A DNA stretch of 64,000 nucleotides from Firm-04 sp045591925 (GTDB taxonomy: Bacteria; Bacillota; Clostridia; Oscillospirales; Ruminococcaceae). The notes under the pieces were generated by a model. That model saw only the letters and a list, made by a program, of their open reading frames with translations, ran no database searches and was not told the DNA's origin. The DNA is taken from NCBI GenBank assembly GCA_045591925.1, contig JAZNTW010000036.1, positions 1 through 64,000 of the forward strand, written 5' to 3'. Made by a program: the position numbers and the translations under genes. This document shows positions 44,141 through 52,092 of this stretch, in pieces. The first letter of the stretch is position 1. Each line of letters starts with the position of its first letter.

Positions 44141-44624
44141 ATATCTGAATCTGAGCATTCCACGCTGCAATCAAGCGTTCCAGACTCCATGCCGCATTTG
44201 CCGGCGAGGTCGAGGGCAGACGAACAGCCTCTCTCCGGAGCAATGGCTTTTGAAATTTATCGTAATATTTTGCGGCAGTACCGCCATTGACATAAATCTG
44301 CCGGATATTCGCCGCGGAAAGAATCGGCGTGAGATCATTTGGCACGACATTGCGGATGCTGCTGTCGGCACTGCCCGTGATTTCGCAGGACGCAATCACA
44401 TCCCACAGTGCAATATGGTGCGTGAGCAGAAACGCGCGCTTTTCCTCGATGGTTTCCAGCCCTTCTGCGCCGAAAATCGCCGCTGTTACGCGCCAAAAAC
44501 GATTTTGCGGATGACCGTAGAAAAACTTCTGCTCGCGCGATTTCACGGACGGAAAACTCCCCAGAATCAGGATTTCCGATTGCGAATCGTATAACGGCGG
44601 AAACGGATGCCGGACACATTCCAT
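44139..44624 (-). CDS. DNA-deoxyinosine (hypoxanthine-DNA) glycosylase
   Basis: The 161-residue protein belongs to the uracil-DNA glycosylase superfamily: ILILGSFPSVKSREQKFFYG is the active-site segment of the deoxyinosine-type branch, PQNRFWRVTAAIFG follows, and LPSTSPANAAW is the minor-groove loop. It would remove deaminated bases from DNA. The start at 44624 has AAAGGAAG nine bases upstream; longer in-frame starts lack one. It is a single-gene transcript between two terminators. Confidence 0.8.
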   Translation of the reverse strand: MECVRHPFPPLYDSQSEILILGSFPSVKSREQKFFYGHPQNRFWRVTAAIFGAEGLETIEEKRAFLLTHHIALWDVIASCEITGSADSSIRNVVPNDLTPILSAANIRQIYVNGGTAAKYYDKFQKPLLRREAVRLPSTSPANAAWSLERLIAAWNAQIQI

Positions 44625-44690
44625 GCTTTGCACTTCCTTTCTGCGCAATGACACACGATATACCGCATCGGAGATACCGCTTTTCAGAAA

Positions 44691-44724
44691 TGCCCCGAAG
44701 TGAGCTTTCGTTCGCTTCGGGGCA
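44691..44724 (-). terminator. intrinsic terminator of the AraC-type regulator
   Basis: TGCCCCGAAG pairs with CTTCGGGGCA; it lies 18 bases beyond the regulator stop codon on the minus strand. The U-tract is weak. Confidence 0.6.
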
Positions 44725-44741
44725 TATTGGAACATCGTCAC

Positions 44742-46976
44742 TCAATCCTCGGTCTGCCGCTTGCGCTTGCGGTATTCGGTCGGCGTAATCCCGACAATCT
44801 TCTTGAACTGGTGCATAAAGTGGACATAATTGCTATAGCCGCTTTGATCGGCAATGTAAGCAATGCTGTAATCCGTACTCGAAAGCAAACGCTTGGAAAG
44901 CTCGATGCGGCTGTTGATGACATCCTGTGTAAAGCTGATGCCGAAGCAGCGCGTATACAATTTCTGGAAATATCCGCGGCTCAGAATCAAATCGCGGCAC
45001 ATCGCGTCAATGCTCCAATCCTCCTGCGGATCGCTGTAAATGCGTTCGCGCAAATTGACAAATTCGCGGTAATACGGCGATGCCTTTTCATTCTGCTTCG
45101 TTGCGCGGCTTTCCTCAAGCCTTGCCGTCACCATCGCCGTGATTTCCTCAAGCGTGGTATTCGGCGTAATGTAATCACAGAAAAATCCGAAGCTCACAGA
45201 CAGCTTATAGGGCTTCAAAGAGCTTTGATTATAATGCTCCAGATAGCCCGAAATCGCATACATCATGCGCTGACAGGCATCCTCCTCATAATCCTGATAG
45301 CCGATGATTGCAAACTCCGCGTCCTCGATGCGCGCACAGCGTTCGTAGGTCGTGCAACTATTGTTCATCGCGTTCGCAAGCACCGTTACGGCACCGTCGC
45401 CCTCGGAATGCCCGTAGGTTTCATTGACCTGCCGCAGCGAATCAAAGCTCGCATAGAGCAATAAAAATCTGCGATGCTCATTCTTTGCCGCATCAAAGCA
45501 TTCGCGCGAAAACTTGCGATATCCCTCGTAATTATACAAACCCGTCAGCGAATCGCGAATCGAGGAAAGATAAATACGGTTGTTGAAGCGCTTGAGATAG
45601 GTTTGCATCCGGACAAATTCCAGCGCAATATTGACAACAGAAACCCATTCGCAATAAATCGGGTCATAAGTATCAAGCTGGTTGCCGAAGCTCAGCGCAG
45701 AGATTCCGAATATCCGGTCATTGTGATGCAGCGGAGAGAAGAAATAGCAGGCTGGCTTGTCCCGTTCCTCATGCAGACGCGGGAGCATTTTGGTCGCCTG
45801 GAACGGCTTTGTCACAACGCCGCCGCCCGGCTCGTCAAAGAGCTTAAGCAGCATATGCTTCGAGTAGCCCTCTCTGCGGTATTCCGACGGATTTTCGAGT
45901 GCGCCGCCGCCCTCCCAGTCCTCACAGAGACAGAGAAAATATTCCTGTACACCGCGTATCAAATAAATATGCTCACGAATCACCGCCATACATTCGTCAA
46001 GCGTCTGTTTGCTTGTCAGGCGGCTGCTCATATTGCTTGTCCGGAACATGGTGCGGAAGTTTTCCAGCGTTTCCTCCACGCGAATCTGATGCTTGAGATA
46101 GTCCATATCCACGCCGCAGGCACAGCTATCGCCGGTGATGACCTCAATCCGCTCGTGCTCTGTTAATTTGCAGTCCTCGCCGGTCATCATCTGATAGAGC
46201 CGTGCTACGCCCTGCGCACCAAGCAGAAAATTCTTGCGCACATAGCTTGTCAGCGGAATCATGCTTCGCGCTTCGGTCAGAGAGGCATCATAACCGGTGA
46301 TCATGATATCCTCCGGAATCCGGACGCCGTTCTCAATCAGACCGTGGCAAAGTGCCATTGCCATCGGGTCATTGCCGCATACGACGCCCTGCGGCATCTT
46401 CCGTTTCCCGTCGATGAACTCCTGCGCCAAATTTTTCGCAGCATCATGCCAATAATCGCCATAGAGAACCATGTCATCCGTGACGGGCAGATGCGCAGCT
46501 TCCATCGCATCCCGAAAACCAAGCGCACGCTGCTCAGAGGTATAATGTCCCTGTACACCGGTCAGGCAAAGCAAATCGGTCAGACCATGCTTCTGAATCA
46601 GATGAGACGTAATCGCTGCAAAGCCGCTACGGTCATCCATCATCAAATACGGGAACGGGCTTGTATCGTCATCCAGTACAAGCACCGGAATTTTGTGCTC
46701 CTGAAGCATCTCATCAAGGATGAGCTTCTCCTCCTGACAATGGAACGAGCCGCGTAAATACAGAATGCCGTCAAAGGATGGCAGGTGCATATATTGGAAC
46801 AAATTAAATTCCGCTTTTTGATATGGCGTCATTTCAGAATAATTTGTGATGCACGAAAATACCGCAATATCCATATCCAATGAAAATGCCTGTGCGGAAA
46901 TGCCTTTAATCAATCTACGCTGCATAAGCTGCTCTGTCTCACAGACGATCACGCCGATCAAAAGTCGCTTGGTCAT
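44742..46976 (-). CDS. sensor-regulator: periplasmic-binding-like, degenerate GGDEF and AraC domains
   Basis: This is a 744-residue cytosolic protein (no membrane segment). Residues about 1-290 are a LacI-type ligand-binding domain (RLLIGVIVCETEQLMQRRLI; GVVCGNDPMAMALCHGLIEN; IMITGYDASLTEARSM). Residues about 290-470 are a GAF-like linker. Residues about 475-640 follow the GGDEF fold (IRDSLTGLYNYEGYRKFSRE; HSEGDGAVTVLANAM), but the signature is EDAEF in place of GGDEF, so c-di-GMP synthesis is unlikely. Residues about 650-744 are an AraC HTH (WSIDAMCRDLILSRGYFQKL; IADQSGYSNYVHFMHQFKKI). It probably senses a sugar and controls distant genes. AAAGGAGA precedes the ATG at 46976. Confidence 0.85.
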   Translation of the reverse strand: MTKRLLIGVIVCETEQLMQRRLIKGISAQAFSLDMDIAVFSCITNYSEMTPYQKAEFNLFQYMHLPSFDGILYLRGSFHCQEEKLILDEMLQEHKIPVLVLDDDTSPFPYLMMDDRSGFAAITSHLIQKHGLTDLLCLTGVQGHYTSEQRALGFRDAMEAAHLPVTDDMVLYGDYWHDAAKNLAQEFIDGKRKMPQGVVCGNDPMAMALCHGLIENGVRIPEDIMITGYDASLTEARSMIPLTSYVRKNFLLGAQGVARLYQMMTGEDCKLTEHERIEVITGDSCACGVDMDYLKHQIRVEETLENFRTMFRTSNMSSRLTSKQTLDECMAVIREHIYLIRGVQEYFLCLCEDWEGGGALENPSEYRREGYSKHMLLKLFDEPGGGVVTKPFQATKMLPRLHEERDKPACYFFSPLHHNDRIFGISALSFGNQLDTYDPIYCEWVSVVNIALEFVRMQTYLKRFNNRIYLSSIRDSLTGLYNYEGYRKFSRECFDAAKNEHRRFLLLYASFDSLRQVNETYGHSEGDGAVTVLANAMNNSCTTYERCARIEDAEFAIIGYQDYEEDACQRMMYAISGYLEHYNQSSLKPYKLSVSFGFFCDYITPNTTLEEITAMVTARLEESRATKQNEKASPYYREFVNLRERIYSDPQEDWSIDAMCRDLILSRGYFQKLYTRCFGISFTQDVINSRIELSKRLLSSTDYSIAYIADQSGYSNYVHFMHQFKKIVGITPTEYRKRKRQTED

Positions 46977-47111
46977 GGCTTTCTCCTTTCGCACATCAGG
47001 AAGTTACAATATATCAATAGTATAGCACAAAAAGTCAGTCATGTCAAGAGTATTGCGAAAATCCGATGAAAATAGTGTGCCAAATTGTGCAGTAAACCAT
47101 GACACAAAAAA

Positions 47112-47148
47112 ACATTCCGACCGGTAATCCGCTTACCGATCGGAATGA
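47112..47148 (-). terminator. intrinsic terminator of thrH
   Basis: ACATTCCGACCGGTAA pairs with TTACCGATCGGAATG-like sequence; on the minus strand it is followed by TTTTTTTGTG. Confidence 0.7.
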
Positions 47149-47159
47149 AATGTACGATA

Positions 47160-47762
47160 TTATACCATGGCGTTCTTGATTGCCGCAAGCAGCTCGTCAT
47201 AGGTTTCGTATGCCGGATACTGCGGGTAATCCTTTTTGATCTGCTCGGTCGAACGGAACAGGAAGCCTGCCTTGCTCGCCTCAATCATGCCGAGGTCATT
47301 GAAGCTGTCGCCGCTTGCGATGGTATCGTAGCCAATCGACTGCAATGCGCGAACGGTTGTCAGCTTGGACTTCTCGCAGCGCATCTTGAAGCCGGTAATG
47401 GTGCCGTCCTCGGCAACCTCCAGCGAATTGCAGAAAATCGTCGGCCAGCCGAGCTTTTCCATCAGCGGTGTTGCAAACTGCGAAAACGTATCGCTGATGA
47501 TAATGACCTGACCGATTGCGCGCAGCGCATCCAGAAATTCCCTTGCGCCCTCCATTGGTTCAATCTTCGCGATGGTCTCCTGAATCTCCTTCAGACCAAG
47601 CCCATGCTCCTTGAGGATGGCAAGACGATAATTCATCAGCTTATCGTAATCCGGCTCATCACGCGTCGTTTTTTTCAATTCCGGAATGCCGCTCGCTTCC
47701 GCAAACGCAATCCAGATTTCCGGCACGAGGACGCCTTCCAGATCCAGACAGGTAATATACAT
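47160..47762 (-). CDS. thrH: ThrH-like HAD phosphatase (phosphoserine/homoserine)
   Basis: The 200-residue HAD hydrolase starts at 47762 (MYITCLDLEGVLVPEIWIAF) behind AAAGGAG. Motif I is DLEGVLVPE (the first Asp is the nucleophile; DxE instead of DxD as in ThrH), motif II is IIISDTFSQF, and motif IV is ASGDSFNDLGMIE. ThrH has phosphoserine phosphatase and phosphoserine:homoserine phosphotransferase activity, linking serine and threonine metabolism. It is monocistronic. Confidence 0.85.
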   Translation of the reverse strand: MYITCLDLEGVLVPEIWIAFAEASGIPELKKTTRDEPDYDKLMNYRLAILKEHGLGLKEIQETIAKIEPMEGAREFLDALRAIGQVIIISDTFSQFATPLMEKLGWPTIFCNSLEVAEDGTITGFKMRCEKSKLTTVRALQSIGYDTIASGDSFNDLGMIEASKAGFLFRSTEQIKKDYPQYPAYETYDELLAAIKNAMV

Positions 47763-48026
47763 AGTGCATTCTCCTTTGATTGATAGCTTTGATACGCCGC
47801 TTGACACGGGGTATCTTGTAGCTATATTATAACATATTCTTTTTTATATTTCAATGGGAGAACGGAAAGAATTTTTACGGTTTGCCCCATGGCAGCAAAA
47901 TCGGAGGCAGACACTATCCACTTATTACATATTATCTGTAAAATTGCAATGGAGGAACAAAAAATGTCCCGCGTAATGCCCAGAAAAAATTATCAGTTAA
48001 CAATCGCAATTTTTTCAAAAAAACTA
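47763..48026. other. intergenic region without gene
   Basis: It is AT-rich and divergent between thrH and the DUF5684 gene. I see no convincing gene; TATATTATAACATATTC near 47822-47838 may contain the thrH -10 box. Confidence 0.4.
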
Positions 48027-48055
48027 TTGACAAAATTATTTTTTTCGTATATAAT
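48027..48055 (+). promoter_or_regulatory. perfect consensus promoter of the DUF5684 gene
   Basis: TTGACA (48027-48032), a 17-base A/T-rich spacer and TATAAT (48050-48055). Confidence 0.85.
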
Positions 48056-48122
48056 AATCTCATGGCCAACATTTTACACCCTTGAATATTAAATTTTTGA
48101 CAAAACACAGGAGGTATTCTCT

Positions 48123-48533
48123 ATGACAATGGATGAAATGGCAGTCAACACTATTGCCGCTGAAGATGCTCTGGGTATCGCTAGTGGAATTGTTGCGGCT
48201 GGTTCGGTAATCGGCGGAATTGTAGCAGTTATTATGCTTATTTCTATGTGGAAATTGTTCAGCAAAGCAGGTGCACCCGGCTGGAAAGCAATCATTCCGC
48301 TCTATAACACCTACACAATGTTTGATCTTTTCTGGGCAGGCTGCAATCCGCTTCTGATGGTAATTTTGTGCTGCATTCCGGTAGTAGGTGCAGTCGTCGC
48401 GCTCATACTTTACTATAAAATGTGCAAGTCATTCGACAAGGGCATTGGCTTCTTGATCCTGCTGCTTCTGTTCTTCCCGATCATGCTGCCGATTCTTGCA
48501 TTCGGTAACTCCGATTATATCGGCGCTCAGTAA
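48123..48533 (+). CDS. DUF5684-type multi-pass membrane protein
   Basis: The 136-residue protein has four hydrophobic segments (residues about 18-45, 53-60, 75-98, 108-125) and the conserved phrase GAPGWKAIIPLYNTYTMFDL, typical of DUF5684 proteins often found near signal peptidases or secreted proteins. AGGAGG precedes the ATG at 48123. A strong promoter and a terminator make it an independent, probably highly expressed unit. Function is unknown. Confidence 0.75.
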   Translation: MTMDEMAVNTIAAEDALGIASGIVAAGSVIGGIVAVIMLISMWKLFSKAGAPGWKAIIPLYNTYTMFDLFWAGCNPLLMVILCCIPVVGAVVALILYYKMCKSFDKGIGFLILLLLFFPIMLPILAFGNSDYIGAQ

Positions 48534-48581
48534 CAAAACAAAAAAATGTTGGTTCATATTGTAAATTCTACCGAATAACAA

Positions 48582-48622
48582 CGAAGTCGCTTTTGATGAT
48601 TGTCAAGAGCGGCTTCTTTTTT
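48582..48622 (+). terminator. intrinsic terminator
   Basis: GAAGTCGCTTTTGA pairs with TCAAGAGCGGCTTC and is followed by TTTTTTG. Confidence 0.75.
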
Positions 48623-48720
48623 GCAAGCTGTTTCAACGATCGTCCAACCATGCGGCATTATGCACAAAAATGTTGAAAATTATTATATGTGTAATTTTTT
48701 TTGAACCTGCTCTTTTCCTA

Positions 48721-48749
48721 TTGCATTTCCTCCGAAAATATGATAAAAT
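48721..48749 (+). promoter_or_regulatory. promoter of the ydjI-like operon
   Basis: TTGCAT (48721-48726), a 17-base spacer and TAAAAT (48744-48749), 101 bases before the first start codon. Confidence 0.65.
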
Positions 48750-48850
48750 AGAAAAGGTATACAGTTTTCATGCTCTATACTCTGAGCGACTGTATACAAA
48801 GCATCATAATGGACGCGGATTTTCCGCAAGACTGAAAGGAGTTTTATTTT

Positions 48851-50185
48851 ATGGGATTGATTTCAGCTGCAATTCAGGCAGGCAGCAGCACACTGAAGGA
48901 TCAGTGGCTCGAATATTTTTATTGTGATTCCCTCTCGCCTGATGATTTGATGGTAAAGGGACGTAAGCGTACTAAGGGCAACAACAAGGGCGATGACAAT
49001 ATCATCACAAATGGTAGCGTGATCGCGGTTGCCGATGGTCAGTGCATGATCATTGTCGAGCAGGGCAGAATCATGGAAATCTGCGCAGAGCCCGGCGAAT
49101 ATACATATGATATCGGTACAGAGCCGAGTATCTTCTCCGGCAGCCTCGGTAAGGGCATTGTCGAGAGCTTCAAGACCTTCGGCAGACGTTTCGCCAGAGG
49201 CGGCGATACCGGTAAGGATCAGCGTGTCTACTACTTCAATACCAAGGAAATCATGGGCTGCAAGTTTGGTACGCAGAACCCGATTCCGTTCCGTGTTGTC
49301 GATAATAATATCGGTCTGGATATCGACGTTGCTGTTCGCTGCAACGGTATGTATCAGTTCGTCATCAGCGATCCGATCCTGTTCTATTCCAAGGTTGCCG
49401 GCAATGTAGCAGGCTCGTTCCGCTACTCCGATGATATCCAGAATCTGCAGTCTATGATGAGAAGCGAATTCTTAGACGCCCTCCAGCCGGCATTTGCCGC
49501 AATCTCCGCACAGGGCATCCGCTACAGCGCACTCCCCGGCCATACAAAGGAGCTGCGTGACGCGATGATCGAAGCTCTCCGTGAGGACTGGTCGCTCAAC
49601 CGTGGTATTACCCTCAGCAAAATTACAATCAACTCCGTCACAATTCCGCGTGAAGACGAGGAATTGATCAAGCAGGCACAGCGTGCGGCAATCAACCGTA
49701 ACCCGAATATGGCTGCTGCAACGCTCGTTACCGCACAGGCTCAGGCAATGCAGGACGCTGCAAAGAATACCAACGGCGCTGTCAATGCGTTCATGGGCAT
49801 GGGCATGGCACAGAACATGGGTGGCGGCGTCAACCCGAATCAACTCTTTGCAATGGGTCAAATGGCTCAGCAGCAGGCTGTTGCTCCGGCTCCTGTCGCG
49901 GCAGCTCCGGCAGCAAACACCTGGACCTGCTCCTGCGGCACTGCAAACTCCGGCAAATTCTGCCAGAACTGCGGTTCTGCACAGCCGGCTCCGGCAGCAG
50001 GTTGGACTTGCTCCTGCGGTACGGTCAACCAGGGTAAATTCTGTCAGAACTGTGGCAGCAAAAAGCCGGCAGGTGCGCCGCTTTATAAGTGCGACAAATG
50101 TGGCTGGCAGCCGGAGAATCCGGCAAATCCACCGAAGTTCTGTCCGGAATGCGGCGATCTCTTTGACGCTAAAGATATGCAGTAA
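48851..50185 (+). CDS. SPFH-domain protein with zinc ribbons (YdjI-like)
   Basis: The 444-residue protein starts MGLISAAIQAGSSTLKDQWL behind AAAGGAG. Residues about 40-290 are an SPFH/band-7 domain of the YdjI/virion-core type (IIVEQGRIMEICAEPGEYTY; KIEVRVRCNG-like DIDVAVRCNGMYQF). Residues about 300-345 are Ala/Met/Gln-rich. The C-terminus has three zinc ribbons (WTCSCGTANSGKFCQNCG; WTCSCGTVNQGKFCQNCG; YKCDKCGW...FCPECGDL). B. subtilis YdjI belongs to the pspA-ydjGHI membrane-stress operon. Here the order is I, G, H and no pspA is adjacent. It likely scaffolds membrane-stress proteins at the inner membrane face. Confidence 0.85.
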   Translation: MGLISAAIQAGSSTLKDQWLEYFYCDSLSPDDLMVKGRKRTKGNNKGDDNIITNGSVIAVADGQCMIIVEQGRIMEICAEPGEYTYDIGTEPSIFSGSLGKGIVESFKTFGRRFARGGDTGKDQRVYYFNTKEIMGCKFGTQNPIPFRVVDNNIGLDIDVAVRCNGMYQFVISDPILFYSKVAGNVAGSFRYSDDIQNLQSMMRSEFLDALQPAFAAISAQGIRYSALPGHTKELRDAMIEALREDWSLNRGITLSKITINSVTIPREDEELIKQAQRAAINRNPNMAAATLVTAQAQAMQDAAKNTNGAVNAFMGMGMAQNMGGGVNPNQLFAMGQMAQQQAVAPAPVAAAPAANTWTCSCGTANSGKFCQNCGSAQPAPAAGWTCSCGTVNQGKFCQNCGSKKPAGAPLYKCDKCGWQPENPANPPKFCPECGDLFDAKDMQ

Positions 50186-50207
50186 TCCATAAAAAATAAT
50201 GACGTAG

Positions 50208-50244
50208 CAGTCGGACGGGATTACGCTCCCGTCCGGCTTTTTTC
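50208..50244 (+). terminator. intrinsic terminator between ydjI- and ydjG-like genes
   Basis: AGTCGGACGGGA pairs with TCCCGTCCGGCT and is followed by TTTTTT. It would reduce read-through into the next gene. Confidence 0.8.
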
Positions 50245-50273
50245 GATTTTAACATAAAGGGGAATTTCAAACA

Positions 50274-51356
50274 ATGTCTGATTTGATGCAATACAAATGT
50301 CCTAGCTGCGGTGGTCAAGTCGAATTTGACAGCAACTCCCAGCAGATGAAATGTCCGTTCTGCCTTTCCGAATTCGATCTCGAATCCCTGAAAGCCTTTG
50401 AGGAACAGTTCAGCGACGCCCAACAGGAAAGCTCGATGAACTGGGAAAACGAGGCAGGCAGCGAATGGACACAAGGCGAAACAGAAAATTTGCGCGTATA
50501 TTCTTGTGAATCCTGCGGCGGCGAGGTCATCGCTGATGAGACAACTGCCGCTTCCAAATGCCCGTATTGCGACAATCCCGTGATTATGACGGGTCAGTTC
50601 AGCGGCGACCTCAAGCCCGATCTCGTCATTCCGTTCAAGGTCGATAAGGAAGCTGCTAAGGCTGCCCTGCTCAAGCATATGGAGGGCAAATTCCTTCTGC
50701 CGAAAATCTTCAAAAGCGAAAATCATCTCGATGAAATCAAGGGCGTTTATGTTCCGGTCTGGCTGTTTGACGCAAGCGTACAAGCCGATCTGCGGTATCG
50801 CGCAACAAAAGTCAGACGTTGGAACGATGCAAATTATCGCTATACCGAAACAAAGCTCTATGCGATTCGTCGCCGTGGCGGACTGTCGTTCTCGAACGTC
50901 CCTGTTGACGGCTCCGAGAAAATGGATGACACAATGATGGAATCGCTCGAACCATTCGATATTAAGCAAGCAGTTCCGTTCCAGCCTGCATACCTCTCCG
51001 GTTATCTGGCTGACCGCTACGATGTGGACGCTGCTGCCAGCATCGATCGCGCAAATCAGCGTATTCGTCAGAGTACACTCGATGAATTCCGCAAAACGGT
51101 TCAGGGATATGATACCGTTACGCTTGAACACGACAGCATTCAGCTCCAGAACGGTCAGACGAAATATGCGCTGTATCCGGTCTGGCTGCTCAACACCTCT
51201 TGGAATGACAAAAAGTTCACCTTTGGTATGAACGGTCAGAGTGGAAAATTTGTTGGTAATCTGCCGATTGATAAGGCAAAAGCTGCGATCGTGTTCGGCG
51301 TCGTAACCGTTGTCGTTACCATCATCAGCTATATTATCAAAATGCTGATGAATTGA
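50274..51356 (+). CDS. YdjG-like zinc-ribbon membrane protein
   Basis: The 360-residue protein has two Cys4 zinc ribbons (YKCPSCGGQVEFDSNSQQMK...CPFC; YSCESCGGEVIADETTAASK...CPYC) separated by an acidic spacer, a large beta-rich middle with VPVWLFDASVQADLRYRATK and YALYPVWLLNTSWNDKKFTF, and a C-terminal membrane anchor (AIVFGVVTVVVTIISYIIKM). This layout matches YdjG/TFIIB-type zinc ribbon proteins that accompany YdjI. AAAGGGGAA lies upstream. Confidence 0.8.
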   Translation: MSDLMQYKCPSCGGQVEFDSNSQQMKCPFCLSEFDLESLKAFEEQFSDAQQESSMNWENEAGSEWTQGETENLRVYSCESCGGEVIADETTAASKCPYCDNPVIMTGQFSGDLKPDLVIPFKVDKEAAKAALLKHMEGKFLLPKIFKSENHLDEIKGVYVPVWLFDASVQADLRYRATKVRRWNDANYRYTETKLYAIRRRGGLSFSNVPVDGSEKMDDTMMESLEPFDIKQAVPFQPAYLSGYLADRYDVDAAASIDRANQRIRQSTLDEFRKTVQGYDTVTLEHDSIQLQNGQTKYALYPVWLLNTSWNDKKFTFGMNGQSGKFVGNLPIDKAKAAIVFGVVTVVVTIISYIIKMLMN

Positions 51357-51369
51357 AAGGAGTTTACAT

Positions 51370-51579
51370 ATGGATTTTCTGGCACCGATTATTATTGGTC
51401 TGGTTGTTGGCGTCATCACACTGTTTATTTTGATTTCGCAGCTTCGTACGGTCAAGAAGCAGAATGCGGCTGCTGAATATGTCAATAAGGGCAGCATGAA
51501 GATCTCGCATCAGTTTGACCACTATCTCTCAAGAAAAGTGGAACGCGAAGCAATCCAGAGACAGACCCAGCAAAACTAA
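51370..51579 (+). CDS. small single-pass membrane protein (YdjH-like)
   Basis: The 69-residue protein has one N-terminal membrane span (FLAPIIIGLVVGVITLFILI) followed by a basic, charged tail (RTVKKQNAAAEYVNKGSM, then DHYLSRKVEREAIQRQ). It lies 13 bases after the ydjG-like gene with GAAAGGAG as binding site. Position and topology match the small third member of YdjGHI-type clusters. Confidence 0.65.
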   Translation: MDFLAPIIIGLVVGVITLFILISQLRTVKKQNAAAEYVNKGSMKISHQFDHYLSRKVEREAIQRQTQQN

Positions 51580-51608
51580 TAAAAAAAAGCAACTCCGTAT
51601 ACTGTGCT

Positions 51609-52081
51609 TGAAATGCCCCCCTTTTGTTAGACAATGTGGTATAAGAAATATACCAAGCTTGAAACTAACGAAAGGGGGCATTTTTATGCCAAAAGGAAAG
51701 CCAAACAAATGATATACACCTGAGTTTTAAGATCAAAGTAGTCGAAACGATTCATATGGAACACCTTAGCTAATCTTGTAGGGATGTCACCTATAGAGTA
51801 CAGGCTCTTTGCTGCATAACAAAAGCGACCAAGATCTCTCTTAGTCGCTTTGCATAACTTTTCTCTTTATAGGCAATACCGCACAGAGTTGGTGGTGCAG
51901 ATACGCAGTCAGATTTTTCGTCAGATTGTATAGAAATGACGCCGCTTGGCTGACGCCCAGCAAGGAATTTCTGTGCAAAATAGCGGAAAATATGCAAGTA
52001 CAAGTAGATGTGCCGCCAAGCCGTAAGGTGGACTTTGCGCGGTGTTGCCTATAGTTTGTCTAACTTTTTGGGGTCAGTTCA
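51609..52081 (+). mobile_element. decayed IS3/IS150-type element containing a MITE
   Basis: The left end TGAAATGCCCCCCTTTTGTT (51609) and right end AACTTTTTGGGGTCAGTTCA (to 52081) are inverted repeats that both include GTTAGACAA or its complement and have TG...CA tips. Inside are the start of OrfA (MPKGKPNK then a stop, YTPEF, KIKVVETIHMEHLS in a shifted frame) and directly the end of OrfB (NLVGMSPIEYRLFAA), so nearly the whole transposase is deleted. The MITE copy 3 is inserted just before the right repeat. The right tip is 11 bases from the dapB stop codon. Confidence 0.8.
51871..52050 (+). repeat. MITE-like element, copy 3 (180 bp), nested
   Basis: It is the same as copy 1 except for three substitutions. 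It interrupts the IS remnant, separating OrfB's end from the right terminal repeat (TTTGTCTAAC). Flanking TTTAT and ATAG are compatible with TA target duplication. Confidence 0.85.
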
Positions 52082-52092
52082 GGGGTTCGTGA

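Noticed and set aside
43805..44170. Small minus-strand frames inside the MITE copies (with SIHSDEKSDCVSAPPTLCG)
   Set aside because: They are produced by the repeat sequence itself and recur in every copy with different ends; not a conserved protein in a genetic context.
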